Positions 26,508 through 35,215 of a DNA stretch of 64,000 bases are shown here, piece after piece; positions within the stretch are counted from its first letter, which is position 1; each line of letters begins with the position of its first letter. The stretch is from Halalkalibacter oceani (lineage in GTDB: Bacteria; Bacillota; Bacilli; Bacillales; Bacillaceae_D): positions 1 to 64,000 of the forward strand of contig NZ_JAMBOS010000019.1 of assembly GCF_023715705.1 (NCBI RefSeq). The letters run 5' to 3'. The position numbers and the translations under genes are program-made. The notes beneath the pieces are model-generated. The model did no database searches and was not told where the DNA came from. It was given only the letters and a program-made list of their open reading frames with translations.

Positions 26508-27566
26508 TCACCCCACTGGACTAAATTGCCCGGTTTCAATTCCGAGCTGCTCACTAATCTCCTGCAATGTCGCCAGCATTTGCGCGGATACCGGGATGCC
26601 GTTTCTTCTCAGCTCGCGCGCCCGCTCAAATTCAATTTCCCCAGGCAAGTAAATTCGGTCAACCCCCTGCATCAGCTCAATCCCTTTGATTTCCTTCGCC
26701 ATTTGGTCGACTCTCGCTTTAAAAACATCCAGCTCCTGAAAAAGATCCGCTCTCATGACGAAGAAAAACTGGCCGACATTCTGCTCAATCTCAAAGTCAT
26801 CGAAAAGGCTTCCGATATATGGACCATATGCTGCTCCTGTAAATAAAGAGGAGAGCGTTTCCACTAAAAAGGAGAGGCCGTACCCTTTCGGACCTCCGAC
26901 CGGAAGGAGCAGCCCGTCAAGCGCTTCTTTCGGGTCTGTTGTTTCCCTGCCCTCCTTGGAAATCGCCCAGCCGACTGGTATCGACTTGTTTTCCTTTTCA
27001 GCAAGCACGATTTTCCCTTTTGCGACAGTGGTCGTTGCCATATCAAATACGATGTTCATCTCCCCGCCGGTCGGAATGCTGTAGGAAATCGGATTTGTGC
27101 CGAAAAAGGGCGTTCTTCCTCCCCACGGCGCCATCACCGACGGCGCATTTGTGACCGCGATCGAAATGCAGTCATGCTGCGCCGCATAATCCGTATAAGC
27201 GGCCAGCATTCCAGCATGGTTGGAATGCGAAATGCCGACAATGCCAACACCGACCTCTTTTGCCTTCCGAACGGCGAGCCTAATTCCTTTCGTTGCCAGT
27301 GAAATCCCCATGCTGTTTTCGCCATCGATCAACGCGCTGACGGGAGTTTCCTTTGTGATACGGAAATTCAGCTTTTTGTTGACAACTCCTTTTTCCAGCC
27401 GTTTGCAATAGACGTCAATCTTACTGATTCCATGTGAGTCGACCCCGCGTAAATTCGCCAGCACAAGATGCTCGGAAATCATTTGCGCCTGTTCCTCGTC
27501 GAGACCGCTACCTGCTAAAATTTGACGAACCCACTCTGTCAGTACAGCTTCATTGATCCGGGTCAT
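26508..27566 (-). CDS. Ldh2-family (malate/L-lactate/sulfolactate type) dehydrogenase
   Basis: 352 aa NAD(P)-dependent hydroxyacid dehydrogenase of the Ldh2 family, a fold unlike classical LDH. Signatures GVDSHG, SHSNHAGMLAAYTDYAA, FGTNPISYSIPTG and GGPKGYGLS are visible. Family members act on malate, lactate, ureidoglycolate or sulfolactate. The ATG at 27566 has GGAGG eight bases upstream and is preferred to 27593. It is the first gene of the run Ldh2, D-HADH, FAH, SDR and is preceded by an operator-like inverted repeat. Confidence 0.88.
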   Translation of the reverse strand: MTRINEAVLTEWVRQILAGSGLDEEQAQMISEHLVLANLRGVDSHGISKIDVYCKRLEKGVVNKKLNFRITKETPVSALIDGENSMGISLATKGIRLAVRKAKEVGVGIVGISHSNHAGMLAAYTDYAAQHDCISIAVTNAPSVMAPWGGRTPFFGTNPISYSIPTGGEMNIVFDMATTTVAKGKIVLAEKENKSIPVGWAISKEGRETTDPKEALDGLLLPVGGPKGYGLSFLVETLSSLFTGAAYGPYIGSLFDDFEIEQNVGQFFFVMRADLFQELDVFKARVDQMAKEIKGIELMQGVDRIYLPGEIEFERARELRRNGIPVSAQMLATLQEISEQLGIETGQFSPVG

Positions 27567-27597
27567 TGAGCTGTCCTCCCTCCTTTTGTGCATAAAA

Positions 27598-27613
27598 CAT
27601 TATATACAATATT
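27598..27613. promoter_or_regulatory. GntR-type operator-like repeat before the Ldh2 operon
   Basis: On the minus strand AATATTGTATATAATG carries the half-site ATATTGT also found in the perfect repeat at 36444-36463, with an imperfect second half. It lies 32 bp before the Ldh2 start. The GntR regulator encoded at 29.9 kb is the obvious candidate ligand. Confidence 0.45.
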
Positions 27614-27688
27614 TAATTATAAAAATTCCGACTACTCTTTTTACTTCTTCTCTCTTTTTCGCTAAAGCCCTGCCACTTTTCCCCTTTT

Positions 27689-29095
27689 TTACTGGTACGG
27701 ACTCAAGCCGATCAGCGGCCAATAGAAAAACGCAAACAGAAACATGATCGGAACCGTCACGATGAATAAGACGATGCCGACTTGAAATAGATCAGCCTTT
27801 GTATAACGGTTCAAGGCGAAGGTCATTAAATTGGCCGGACTCTGTGTTGGAAGAAAATAACCGAACGAGCAAGTAATAATAACAATTTGCGCCAGCCAGA
27901 CCGGATTGATCGCTAAAGCCTCGGCGAGGCTGATCGTCAGCGGAAGAAAAACCGCCGTTACGCCGAGCATATTCGCAAAGCCAAGCCGGAAAACGGTTAC
28001 AAGGATCAGCATCACAATCGCGGCGAACAGAGGATTTTGCGGCGGGATATACGCGACTAAGCCGTTGGCAATCCAATCTGCCGTTCCATTCGTCTGCATC
28101 GCGTCAGCCAGGGCATACGCCGCACCGAACAAAATAATAATATTCCAATTAATCGCCGAACTTGCCTGTTTCCACTGCTGCACCCCGCAAACCGGTAGAC
28201 AGCTCAGCACCGCGCAAAACATCGCCACCATCGCGACGGAATAGCCGTGGAACGGCTCGGTCATCCAGCCGGCCAGCATAAAGAGGCTAATTGCCAGCAG
28301 CTTTTTCTCGTTACGATTAATGCCTCCCATTTCAGCCAGCTTTTCCTTAATATACGCCCTGCCCTTACTCCAATGATCGAGCTTGATGGGATAGCGCCAC
28401 ATTAAGACGAGCCAGAGAGCAAGCAGCATCGCCAGCGCCAGTGGAACATTGACGATAAACCAGTAAAGATAGTTCCAATCGAATCCCGTCATCAGCTGAA
28501 TCGTGGAAGCGGCGTAGACAGAAGAACTTGAGCCTGTGATTAAAGCGAACGACATGAAAGAGGAGGTGAATGTCACCCCGAGCAGCACACTTTTGGCATA
28601 AGCGGGATTGTCACCATTTTTCCGCACGACTTCAATCAGTCCGACACACACCGGCAAAATCATCGCGATTCTCCCGGCCCCGGTCGGGATGAGGAAGCTT
28701 AAAATCGTCAACGCCAAAATCACAAGTCCGATACTCGCTGTCGCGTTTCCCTTGACTATCGAAAAAATCGAAAGCGCAATCCGTCTTCCCAAGCCTGTCG
28801 ACTCAAAGGCCGATGCGATGATGAAGGTCGAGACGAGCAGCCAGACAAACGGCTGGGCGTACCCTTCCAGCCCTTGCGCAAAATCAGAAATGCCGACAAG
28901 CTCCAAATACAATAATATGCCGAGAGAAATAATGGGCTGCGGCCATGTCCCGAGCGCCCAGCCACTTAAGGCGAAGACGAGCACAACAAACATCAGCGCG
29001 TGCTCGATCGGAAGAAAAAAGAGCAATAACCAGCTTACACTGTTACTAAGATAAAAGACGAGATCAGGACGAAACGACTTCAACGCATGTTTCAT
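27689..29095 (-). CDS. DASS (SLC13) family sodium:anion symporter
   Basis: 468 aa, about 12 to 14 membrane helices, of the divalent anion:Na+ symporter family that carries di- and tricarboxylates or sulfate. Two family motifs are recognisable: FLIPTGAGRIAMILPV near residue 140 and the C-terminal SFGYFLPTQSPANLMTFA. It is upstream of the Ldh2/D-HADH/FAH/SDR genes and probably brings in their substrate. The ATG has no good ribosome site, and the hairpin end of an IS200-type element lies only about 22 bp upstream, so its native leader may have been replaced. Confidence 0.87.
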   Translation of the reverse strand: MKHALKSFRPDLVFYLSNSVSWLLLFFLPIEHALMFVVLVFALSGWALGTWPQPIISLGILLYLELVGISDFAQGLEGYAQPFVWLLVSTFIIASAFESTGLGRRIALSIFSIVKGNATASIGLVILALTILSFLIPTGAGRIAMILPVCVGLIEVVRKNGDNPAYAKSVLLGVTFTSSFMSFALITGSSSSVYAASTIQLMTGFDWNYLYWFIVNVPLALAMLLALWLVLMWRYPIKLDHWSKGRAYIKEKLAEMGGINRNEKKLLAISLFMLAGWMTEPFHGYSVAMVAMFCAVLSCLPVCGVQQWKQASSAINWNIIILFGAAYALADAMQTNGTADWIANGLVAYIPPQNPLFAAIVMLILVTVFRLGFANMLGVTAVFLPLTISLAEALAINPVWLAQIVIITCSFGYFLPTQSPANLMTFALNRYTKADLFQVGIVLFIVTVPIMFLFAFFYWPLIGLSPYQ

Positions 29096-29116
29096 TTGCT
29101 GCTTCGTTTCAAATCA

Positions 29117-29838
29117 AAACCACCAGTGTGAACTGGTGGTTTGTTCTGCGGCTGAAAGCCTCTCTTACCGGCCTTGGCCTTAAAGGCCCACTGAAAGGGT
29201 TTCCCGTCTGCACCACATTCACTCACTAATTCTAAAGAATTTCCTTATTTCTTCTTATTTTTCTCACCAGTAAAAGGGTCATGTTCTTCGAATAATGTTA
29301 ACTGATCACCCATGTAGTCTTCTCTCAGCTGATTCTTAATATATTCTTGTATTTGTTTCTTATTTCTGCCTACTGTATCGACATAGAATCCCCGGCACCA
29401 GAACTTCCGGTTCCCATATCGATACTTCAAATTGGCATGTCGATCAAATATCATGAGACTACTTTTCCCTTTTAAGTAACCCATGAATTGAGATACACTT
29501 AACTTTGGTGGAATACTGACTAACATATGAATGTGATCCGGACAAGCATTGGCTTCATGGATAACGACTCCTTTCCGTTCACATAAATCTCTTATAATTT
29601 GTCCAATGCTTTTTTTGTATTTTCCATAAATGATTTGTCTTCTGTACTTTGGCGCAAATACTATGTGATACTTACAATTCCATGTTGTGTGTGCTAAACT
29701 ATTCATGTCCTTCACAGGGCATACCTCCTTCGATGATGAGATGAAGTGGTCGGGAAACCAACTTTATCCTATCATGAAGTGAGGTTTTTTTAATACCACG
29801 CTAGAAGCTCTTTTGAACCCCCGGCATAGCCAGGGGTT
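29117..29838 (-). mobile_element. IS200/IS605-type insertion sequence
   Basis: Single-transposase element of about 720 bp. Both ends carry the subterminal hairpins typical of this family: AAACCACCAG-tgtgaa-CTGGTGGTTT at 29117-29142 and AACCCC.GGC-ata-GCC.GGGGTT at 29816-29838. There are no terminal inverted repeats and no tnpB, as in IS200 proper. Exact cleavage sites cannot be set without a reference copy; the true ends probably lie a few bases outside the hairpins. Confidence 0.8.
29245..29715 (-). CDS. tnpA: IS200-family Y1 transposase
   Basis: 156 aa HUH single-strand transposase. The metal-binding HUH motif is DHIHMLVSIPP and the nucleophilic tyrosine is in GFYVDTVGRNKKQIQEYI. The YHIVFAPKYRR start is characteristic. 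The start codon is GTG at 29715 with AAGGAGG eight bases before it. Full length, so the element may be active. It inserts between the GntR gene and the DASS transporter gene, splitting what may once have been one regulated unit. Confidence 0.93.
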   Translation of the reverse strand: MKDMNSLAHTTWNCKYHIVFAPKYRRQIIYGKYKKSIGQIIRDLCERKGVVIHEANACPDHIHMLVSIPPKLSVSQFMGYLKGKSSLMIFDRHANLKYRYGNRKFWCRGFYVDTVGRNKKQIQEYIKNQLREDYMGDQLTLFEEHDPFTGEKNKKK

Positions 29839-29948
29839 TTCTAAACCACTAAAATCACACAAGCTGCTTCTCAGCTTGCCTGTTTTCATTCGGACGATCC
29901 AAGCCATGTTATGCACAAACGGTGTGCTTTCCTTCAACCGATTGAACA

Positions 29949-30632
29949 TTAATTCCCCTCCTCATCGCCTGGAAGCTGATGAAGATTATATTCTGCTGAT
30001 TTCCAGGCTTTATGGATATGCATTTCCGCCCGTTCTCTCGCCAGTTTCTTATCCTTGGCAATAATCGCTTCAATGATTTGTTCGTGCTCGCGAAACACCT
30101 CCTGCTTTCGATCATGATTGATCCAAGAAGTCGCGCGGATTAAGGCGATCGGATGAGCCAGCGTTCTCCTCATCTTATCGAGCACTTCATTTCCAGCTAA
30201 TTGAAAAATAAAATTATGAAATTGATCATTGAGTTTAATAATATTCTCATCGCTTTGCGGACCGACTTCCTCAGCAAGCGTTTTCTTCATCTCTTTCAGC
30301 AACTGCCGGAACTGCTCTTCCGCATCCGCCGTGACATGCTCCGCGGCCAGCTCTGCCCCCAGTCCTTCCAAAACAGCTCTCGTCTGGTAATAATCCTGAA
30401 TGTTTCGCTGCGTTAATTTCCGGACAAACACCCCTTTATGAGGTTTCAGAACAACCAAGCCTTCTTCCTGCAAGCGAATCAGGGCATCACGAATCGGAGT
30501 GCGGCTGACTTCAAGCTCTTCGCTTAATTCTTTCTCCAATAGATGGTGACCCGGCTTATACTTTCCTGATAAAATATCTGACTTCACTCTTTCATACACG
30601 GCACCTGTTATTGTTTTCGCTTTTATCGTCAT
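29949..30632 (-). CDS. GntR-family (FCD) transcriptional regulator
   Basis: 227 aa. A winged helix domain at the N-terminus (VYERVKSDILSGKYKPG...LEVSRTPIRDALIRLQ) is followed by the all-helical FCD ligand domain (residues 85-215) with the metal-ligand pattern expected for the family. The ATG at 30632 has GAGG nine bases upstream; a GTG at 30647 is possible. A -10 like TATAAT lies about 60 bp upstream. Gene position between tctA and the DASS/IS block, and the shared ATATTGT operators before two catabolic operons, suggest it senses an organic acid and represses both. Confidence 0.88.
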   Translation of the reverse strand: MTIKAKTITGAVYERVKSDILSGKYKPGHHLLEKELSEELEVSRTPIRDALIRLQEEGLVVLKPHKGVFVRKLTQRNIQDYYQTRAVLEGLGAELAAEHVTADAEEQFRQLLKEMKKTLAEEVGPQSDENIIKLNDQFHNFIFQLAGNEVLDKMRRTLAHPIALIRATSWINHDRKQEVFREHEQIIEAIIAKDKKLARERAEMHIHKAWKSAEYNLHQLPGDEEGN

Positions 30633-30743
30633 CGCTTTCAACCTCACAGTCCCTCTCTGTATTCCTGTCGCTACAGCTTTTTTAATTGTCTCATTATATC
30701 ATGTTTAAGCGACTTCCTTAAATATAGAGAGCCTACTTAGCAA

Positions 30744-32258
30744 CTAATTGAGTCCTTTTCGCCTGATCCGTCTGTAAATCCATTTCGCAACCGGATAAGC
30801 AATCAGTACAGCAATAAAAATGACCAGGGCAAGGGAAATTGGCCGTGAAGCAAAGATGTTGAATGAGCCTTCAGAAACAAGTAATGATTGTCTGAGCGAC
30901 CGCTCAGCCATCGGCCCCAGTACCAGCGCCAAAACGAGGGCAGCAGGGGAAAACCCATACAGTCTCATGAAGAAGCCAATCAATCCGAAGACAAGCATAA
31001 TCCATGTTTCGATCATACTGCCATGTAAACTGAACGTTCCAATCGTACAAAGAATCATAATCACCGGCACGAGTAATTTATAAGGAACCTCCATAATTTT
31101 CACAAAGACCGGAATCGCGAAAATATTAATCGCGATTAAGATGATATTTCCTAAATACATACTTGCAATTAGCCCCCAGGCAAACTCAGGCTCCTGCTCC
31201 ATTAAAAGCGGCCCCGGCTGCAGCCCCCACATCAGAAAGGCTCCGAGTAAAACGGCCGTCGCTCCCGAACCCGGGATCCCGAGCGTCAGCAGCGGAATCA
31301 TCGCTCCGGAAGAAGCCGCGTTATTCGCCGATTCAGGAGCGACAAGACCAGGCATATGACCTTTCCCGAACTTTTCAGGCGTTTTTGATACTTGCTTTTC
31401 AAGTGAATAGGACATTAAAGATGCAATCGTCGCTCCAGCTCCTGGCAGGATTCCGACGACAAACCCGAGAAACGAGCCCCGCAGCAGGGTGAACTTGCTT
31501 TCGACAAAGTCGTGTGCATTCGGCCAAAAGCTTTTTTTGTCGTCCAGACGGATGATTTCTTCTTTTTCTTTCTTATGCTGACCGGAATAAAGCGAATAAA
31601 AAAGTTCCCCGATCCCGAACAACCCGATCGCTACAGGTAGAAAGTAAATGCCGTTAATTAATTCGGCCTCTCCAAAGGTGAAGCGCTGTGCTCCTGAGAT
31701 GACGTCGACACCGACGACAGAGATCGCCAGACCAATCAGTGCCGAGATCACGCCGTTAATTTTGTTATCTCCCATAATCATGACCAATGTCAGCAGCCCG
31801 GCGACCATCACGAGAAAATACTCAGGTGAGCCGAACGCTCCCGCGGCCATGGCAAAATAAGGAGCAAATAAAGTGATAAGCAGAACGCCGATCGTTCCCC
31901 CTACAAAGGAAGCGACCGCCTGCATCACCAGAGCCGGACCGACGCGGCCGTTTCTCGCCAGCGGATAGCCGTCAAATGTACTGGCAACCGTCGCCGACTC
32001 ACCGGGAGTGTTAATCATGATCGAAGTGATTGTTCCCCCGTACATCGATCCGTAATAAATTCCGGCGAGCATGATAACGGCTGTAACCGGCTCAAGCGAG
32101 AAGGTCAGCGACAGTAAAATTGCGATTCCCGCTGTCGGGCCAAATCCGGGAATTAAGCCGACGACCATACCAACAAAAGCGCCGATCATTAAAAATAATA
32201 TATTAATAGGGGTGATTGCCACCGAAAGTCCTAACCAAAGATCTGAAAGTATTTCCAC
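30744..32258 (-). CDS. tctA: Tripartite tricarboxylate transporter large subunit TctA
   Basis: 504 aa with about 12 membrane helices, the main permease of the TTT family. Family-specific motifs: GLIPGFGPTAGIAILLSLTF near residue 37, YGGTITSIMINTPGESATVAS near 75, and ILPGAGATIASLMSY near 270. Start GTG at 32258 with GGAGGAG upstream. It is the last gene of tctC-tctB-tctA. TTT systems take up citrate, other carboxylates or aromatic acids; the substrate is not evident here. Confidence 0.93.
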   Translation of the reverse strand: MEILSDLWLGLSVAITPINILFLMIGAFVGMVVGLIPGFGPTAGIAILLSLTFSLEPVTAVIMLAGIYYGSMYGGTITSIMINTPGESATVASTFDGYPLARNGRVGPALVMQAVASFVGGTIGVLLITLFAPYFAMAAGAFGSPEYFLVMVAGLLTLVMIMGDNKINGVISALIGLAISVVGVDVISGAQRFTFGEAELINGIYFLPVAIGLFGIGELFYSLYSGQHKKEKEEIIRLDDKKSFWPNAHDFVESKFTLLRGSFLGFVVGILPGAGATIASLMSYSLEKQVSKTPEKFGKGHMPGLVAPESANNAASSGAMIPLLTLGIPGSGATAVLLGAFLMWGLQPGPLLMEQEPEFAWGLIASMYLGNIILIAINIFAIPVFVKIMEVPYKLLVPVIMILCTIGTFSLHGSMIETWIMLVFGLIGFFMRLYGFSPAALVLALVLGPMAERSLRQSLLVSEGSFNIFASRPISLALVIFIAVLIAYPVAKWIYRRIRRKGLN

Positions 32259-32279
32259 TATTTTCTCCTCCCTTCTCCG

Positions 32280-32726
32280 TTAGAAGCCGAATATTCCTTC
32301 TGGAAAGCCGGCATTCAGCCAGACATCCAGCAAATAGTAGGTTCCTAAAGGCACTAAGATGGAAATCAACGTATTTACGACCATTCTTTGACGGTTAAGG
32401 ACAAACAAGACGGCAAACGTATAAAGAATCATTCCGATTACGGCCCCTATAATTTGCAAAGTTCCAATAAAGAGAATCGTTAACACAATCATAATGATCA
32501 TCGTTCTTACATTTTCCGTGATGGCAAAGGATGGCTTATTCTGCAGATGAAGCTTAAGATCTTTCGCAAAGGTAATAGCTGTAAAGACAATTAACAGACC
32601 ACCAAGCCATAATGGGAAAAACCCCGCCCCCACCTGTCCCGAGCTGGTGACGTATTCATATCTTGTGCCGTACACGGTGAAGAAAATAGATGTGGCAAGC
32701 AATATTCCTGAGAATATAACTCTCAT
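32280..32726 (-). CDS. tctB: Tripartite tricarboxylate transporter small subunit TctB
   Basis: 148 aa, four membrane helices, DUF1468/TctB family (GAGFFPLWLGGLLIVFTA near residue 35). The ATG at 32726 has AAGGAGG seven bases before it and is preferred to the in-frame ATG at 32774. It lies between the tctC and tctA genes with short gaps, as expected for an operon. Confidence 0.85.
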   Translation of the reverse strand: MRVIFSGILLATSIFFTVYGTRYEYVTSSGQVGAGFFPLWLGGLLIVFTAITFAKDLKLHLQNKPSFAITENVRTMIIMIVLTILFIGTLQIIGAVIGMILYTFAVLFVLNRQRMVVNTLISILVPLGTYYLLDVWLNAGFPEGIFGF

Positions 32727-32806
32727 TTCGCTCCTCCTTAAAGTGAAAGGGGGACTCTCAGGTGCATGAGTCACCCTTTCTTGTCTACCTATCTGTTAAA
32801 TTCCAG

Positions 32807-33835
32807 CTAGCCAATGACGCCCAGTTCAATCAAAATCTCTTCAAATGTGCTTACTGTTTCCTCCAGATAATTCGAAAAGTCATCGCCATACAAAATGTAT
32901 TCAGATAAGTGGTTTTTCTCGATATACTCTTGCCATTCCGGCGTTTCCGCAATCTGTTTCATCGTATCGATCCAGTACTGGCGGACTTCTTCCGGGACAT
33001 CCGGCGGCAAAATGACACCGCGCGGCATCGAAATGTTGACATCTAAGCCTGATTCAATAAATGTTGGAATGTCTTCAAACTGGCCTGGCAATCTTTCCTG
33101 CCCAGAAAAAGCAAGCGCTTTTAATTCTCCCGCTTCAAGCTGACCGAGCACGTCTCCTGGATTCGACACAACCGCGTCCAACGTGCCTGCTAACATATCA
33201 GCCAGCTGCAAACCGGTGTCATCATACGGAATATATTCATAATTCTCGATGCCCGCTTCCTTCGCAAGGGTAGCAACAACCATTCTGTCAACGTTGGCAA
33301 CGCCGATTCCGCCGAAGTTCAACCGGTTGGCTTTTGCATGTTCAACAAAGTCTTCCAATGTCTCAAACTCTGAATTTCCCGGTACGACGAGGAACATATC
33401 ATCCGTTGCCATTAAAGCAATATGGGTGAAGTCTTCATATGTCCAGCCTGGATCCGATTGCAATGGTGTAGTAATAAAGCTTCCGCTCGTTGTGGAAATA
33501 TCGCTGTCCGATCCTGCTTTCCCCATTAAATAGCCCCAGCCTACTGCACCGCTTCCCCCTTCTCGATTTTCAGGGACAATCGATTCCGGATAAAGCTCAT
33601 ATTGCTCAATGATGTTAATCATGCTTCTTGCCATGACATCATTACCGCCCCCCGGCCCAAAGGCAATCGTCCAATCAAGAGGCCCGGACGGCACGAATTC
33701 AGCTGTTTCACCTTCTCCTTCCGCTCCGGCACCTTCGGCAGTGCCCTCTCCTTCTTGACTCGTTTCATCCGAACCACACGCCGCGATCATTCCCATTACG
33801 ATTAACATCATGACAAGTAATAAAAATCTCTTCAT
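32807..33835 (-). CDS. tctC: TTT-family substrate-binding lipoprotein TctC
   Basis: 342 aa BUG-type binding protein. A lipoprotein signal with lipobox IAAC (Cys20) is followed by an acidic Glu/Gly linker. The mature part has the PSGPLDWTIAFGPGGGNDV opening loop and the AKANRLNFGGIGVAN and DMLAGTLDAV segments typical of the family. First gene of tctCBA. A cre-like site lies between promoter region and ATG, indicating catabolite control. Confidence 0.9.
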   Translation of the reverse strand: MKRFLLLVMMLIVMGMIAACGSDETSQEGEGTAEGAGAEGEGETAEFVPSGPLDWTIAFGPGGGNDVMARSMINIIEQYELYPESIVPENREGGSGAVGWGYLMGKAGSDSDISTTSGSFITTPLQSDPGWTYEDFTHIALMATDDMFLVVPGNSEFETLEDFVEHAKANRLNFGGIGVANVDRMVVATLAKEAGIENYEYIPYDDTGLQLADMLAGTLDAVVSNPGDVLGQLEAGELKALAFSGQERLPGQFEDIPTFIESGLDVNISMPRGVILPPDVPEEVRQYWIDTMKQIAETPEWQEYIEKNHLSEYILYGDDFSNYLEETVSTFEEILIELGVIG

Positions 33836-33852
33836 TACTAAATCCCCCTTAA

Positions 33853-33866
33853 GTAAACGCTTTCAT
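33853..33866. promoter_or_regulatory. cre-like site before tctC
   Basis: On the minus strand TGAAAGCGTTTACT matches the CcpA consensus at 13 of 14 positions, 18 bp upstream of the tctC ATG. Binding here would act as a roadblock. Just beyond it, 33883-33905 holds a hairpin (GAAAA.CCGT/ACGG.TTTTC) like the stem of repeat copy 2 but without the tail. Confidence 0.6.
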
Positions 33867-33969
33867 TTACTTTTATTATTTGAAAAACCGTGTAACGGCT
33901 TTTCTTAACAGATTGGCAAGGTTCTTACTTTGTTTCAGAATTAGACAGAGATTGACTACTTTTTCAGTT

Positions 33970-33999
33970 GATCCCAAAAGGCCCTCGCCTTTCGGGATC
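33970..33999 (-). terminator. Terminator of the CoA-transferase III operon
   Basis: GATCCC.AAAGG and CCTTT.GGGATC pair around a short loop, overlapping the thioesterase stop, and separate that operon from tctCBA. Confidence 0.6.
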
Positions 34000-34418
34000 T
34001 AGTCGATGTTATACCAGGTCGATGTCGCAACAGCAGCTGGCTTTCCTTCTTCATTGTATAACTTCGATTCTAAGAAAATAACATTGTTACCCTTCTTCGA
34101 AAATGAAGACGTACACGAAATCTTTCCTGTGCGAACAGGACGGAGAAATTGTGTCTTTAATTCCAGGGTGATAGCCGTCCCAAGAAACCGCTTGCATAAA
34201 TGTCCCATCGAAACATCCAGAATAAATGAAATGACACCACCATGCAACGTACCTTGGGGATTAAACATAAAGTCTTTGCTTTCCAGCTCGACCGTGCATG
34301 TATCCTCCCCATATGAAAACGATAATCCAAACAGCTTTGCTAAGAAAAATTGTTCAAATTCCGGCTTATGCTCCTTAAGCGCCTGTTCAAAACTTTCTCT
34401 TGCCGCTTCTTCATTCAT
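33999..34418 (-). CDS. PaaI-type hotdog thioesterase
   Basis: 139 aa single hotdog domain. The helix motif NPQGTLHGGVISFILDVSMG (residues around 50-70) with HGG and the following Asp is the PaaI/4HBT active-site pattern. It would hydrolyse an acyl- or aryl-CoA to free acid and CoA. Lies 11 bp after the enoyl-CoA hydratase gene and is the last of three genes, perhaps as a release valve for CoA in this pathway. Terminator overlaps the stop codon. Confidence 0.85.
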   Translation of the reverse strand: MNEEAARESFEQALKEHKPEFEQFFLAKLFGLSFSYGEDTCTVELESKDFMFNPQGTLHGGVISFILDVSMGHLCKRFLGTAITLELKTQFLRPVRTGKISCTSSFSKKGNNVIFLESKLYNEEGKPAAVATSTWYNID

Positions 34419-34429
34419 CTTTTTAGTCC

Positions 34430-35215
34430 TTAAGAGTAAGTGAATTTTGGTTTTCTCTTCTCAAGGAACGCCTGCACCCCCTCTTTATAATCCTCCGTAT
34501 CAAACGAGATTGTCCGTAAATATTCTGTTCTTTCACTTTCCTCGGTTTGACCGGAAGTAATCAATGAAATAATCTCTTTCATGCTGCGAACCGTGAATTG
34601 CGCCTTTTCACAAAGCCCTTGGGCAAATTCATACGTTTTCTCGACGATTTCCTCCGGCTGATAGACGACATCGACAAGCCCGACGCGCAGTGCATGCTCA
34701 ACATCAAGAATTTGACCAGAGAATAAAATATATTTTGCCGTGGACGGGCCAACGAGATCAACGAGTTGCTTTGTCGCCGTTAAACCGTACACCAGCCCAA
34801 GCTTTGCTGGAGTAATGCCAAACTTGCCATTTGTGTCCGTGAACCGGAAATCACAGGCCAAGGCAATTTCCAGTCCTCCTCCGATGCAGAATGATTGGAC
34901 CATCGCAATGCTCGGCTTCGTCATCGTTGCCAGGGCACGCTCGGCTTTATGGGTAGCGGCGTTGTAAATCTTCGCCCCTTCCGCGTCAGCCCGCAACGTC
35001 TTAAATTCGCTTATGTCAGCTCCGGCGGCAAAGCTCGTTTCATCGGCCCCCCGCAAAATGAGGACTTTAATGTTCTTATCATTTTCAACATCCTCGACGA
35101 GAGAAGGGATTTCCTTCCACATTTCATGTGTAAGCGCATTCCTTTTTTCGGGACGATTGAAAATAATTGTGGCGATTTCCCCATGCTTTTCTAAAACAAG
35201 ATCCTTTTTCTCCAT
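34430..35215 (-). CDS. Enoyl-CoA hydratase/isomerase family protein
   Basis: 261 aa crotonase-fold protein. Oxyanion-hole motifs SFAAGADISEF (61-71) and CIGGGLEIALACDF (110-123) are present and the first catalytic glutamate is kept (Glu116). The second, normally in a P-E motif, is replaced: residues 136-137 read P-A (ITPAKLGLVYG). Members with this change form a separate subgroup that need not be simple hydratases. It directly follows the CoA-transferase III gene, so its substrate is probably the CoA ester made there. Confidence 0.87.
   Translation of the reverse strand: MEKKDLVLEKHGEIATIIFNRPEKRNALTHEMWKEIPSLVEDVENDKNIKVLILRGADETSFAAGADISEFKTLRADAEGAKIYNAATHKAERALATMTKPSIAMVQSFCIGGGLEIALACDFRFTDTNGKFGITPAKLGLVYGLTATKQLVDLVGPSTAKYILFSGQILDVEHALRVGLVDVVYQPEEIVEKTYEFAQGLCEKAQFTVRSMKEIISLITSGQTEESERTEYLRTISFDTEDYKEGVQAFLEKRKPKFTYS

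Noticed and set aside
29764-29949. 61-codon frame next to the IS200 element
   Set aside because: It spans the element's end hairpin and has no ribosome site. It may be part of the element's non-coding flank or a remnant, but nothing supports a gene.
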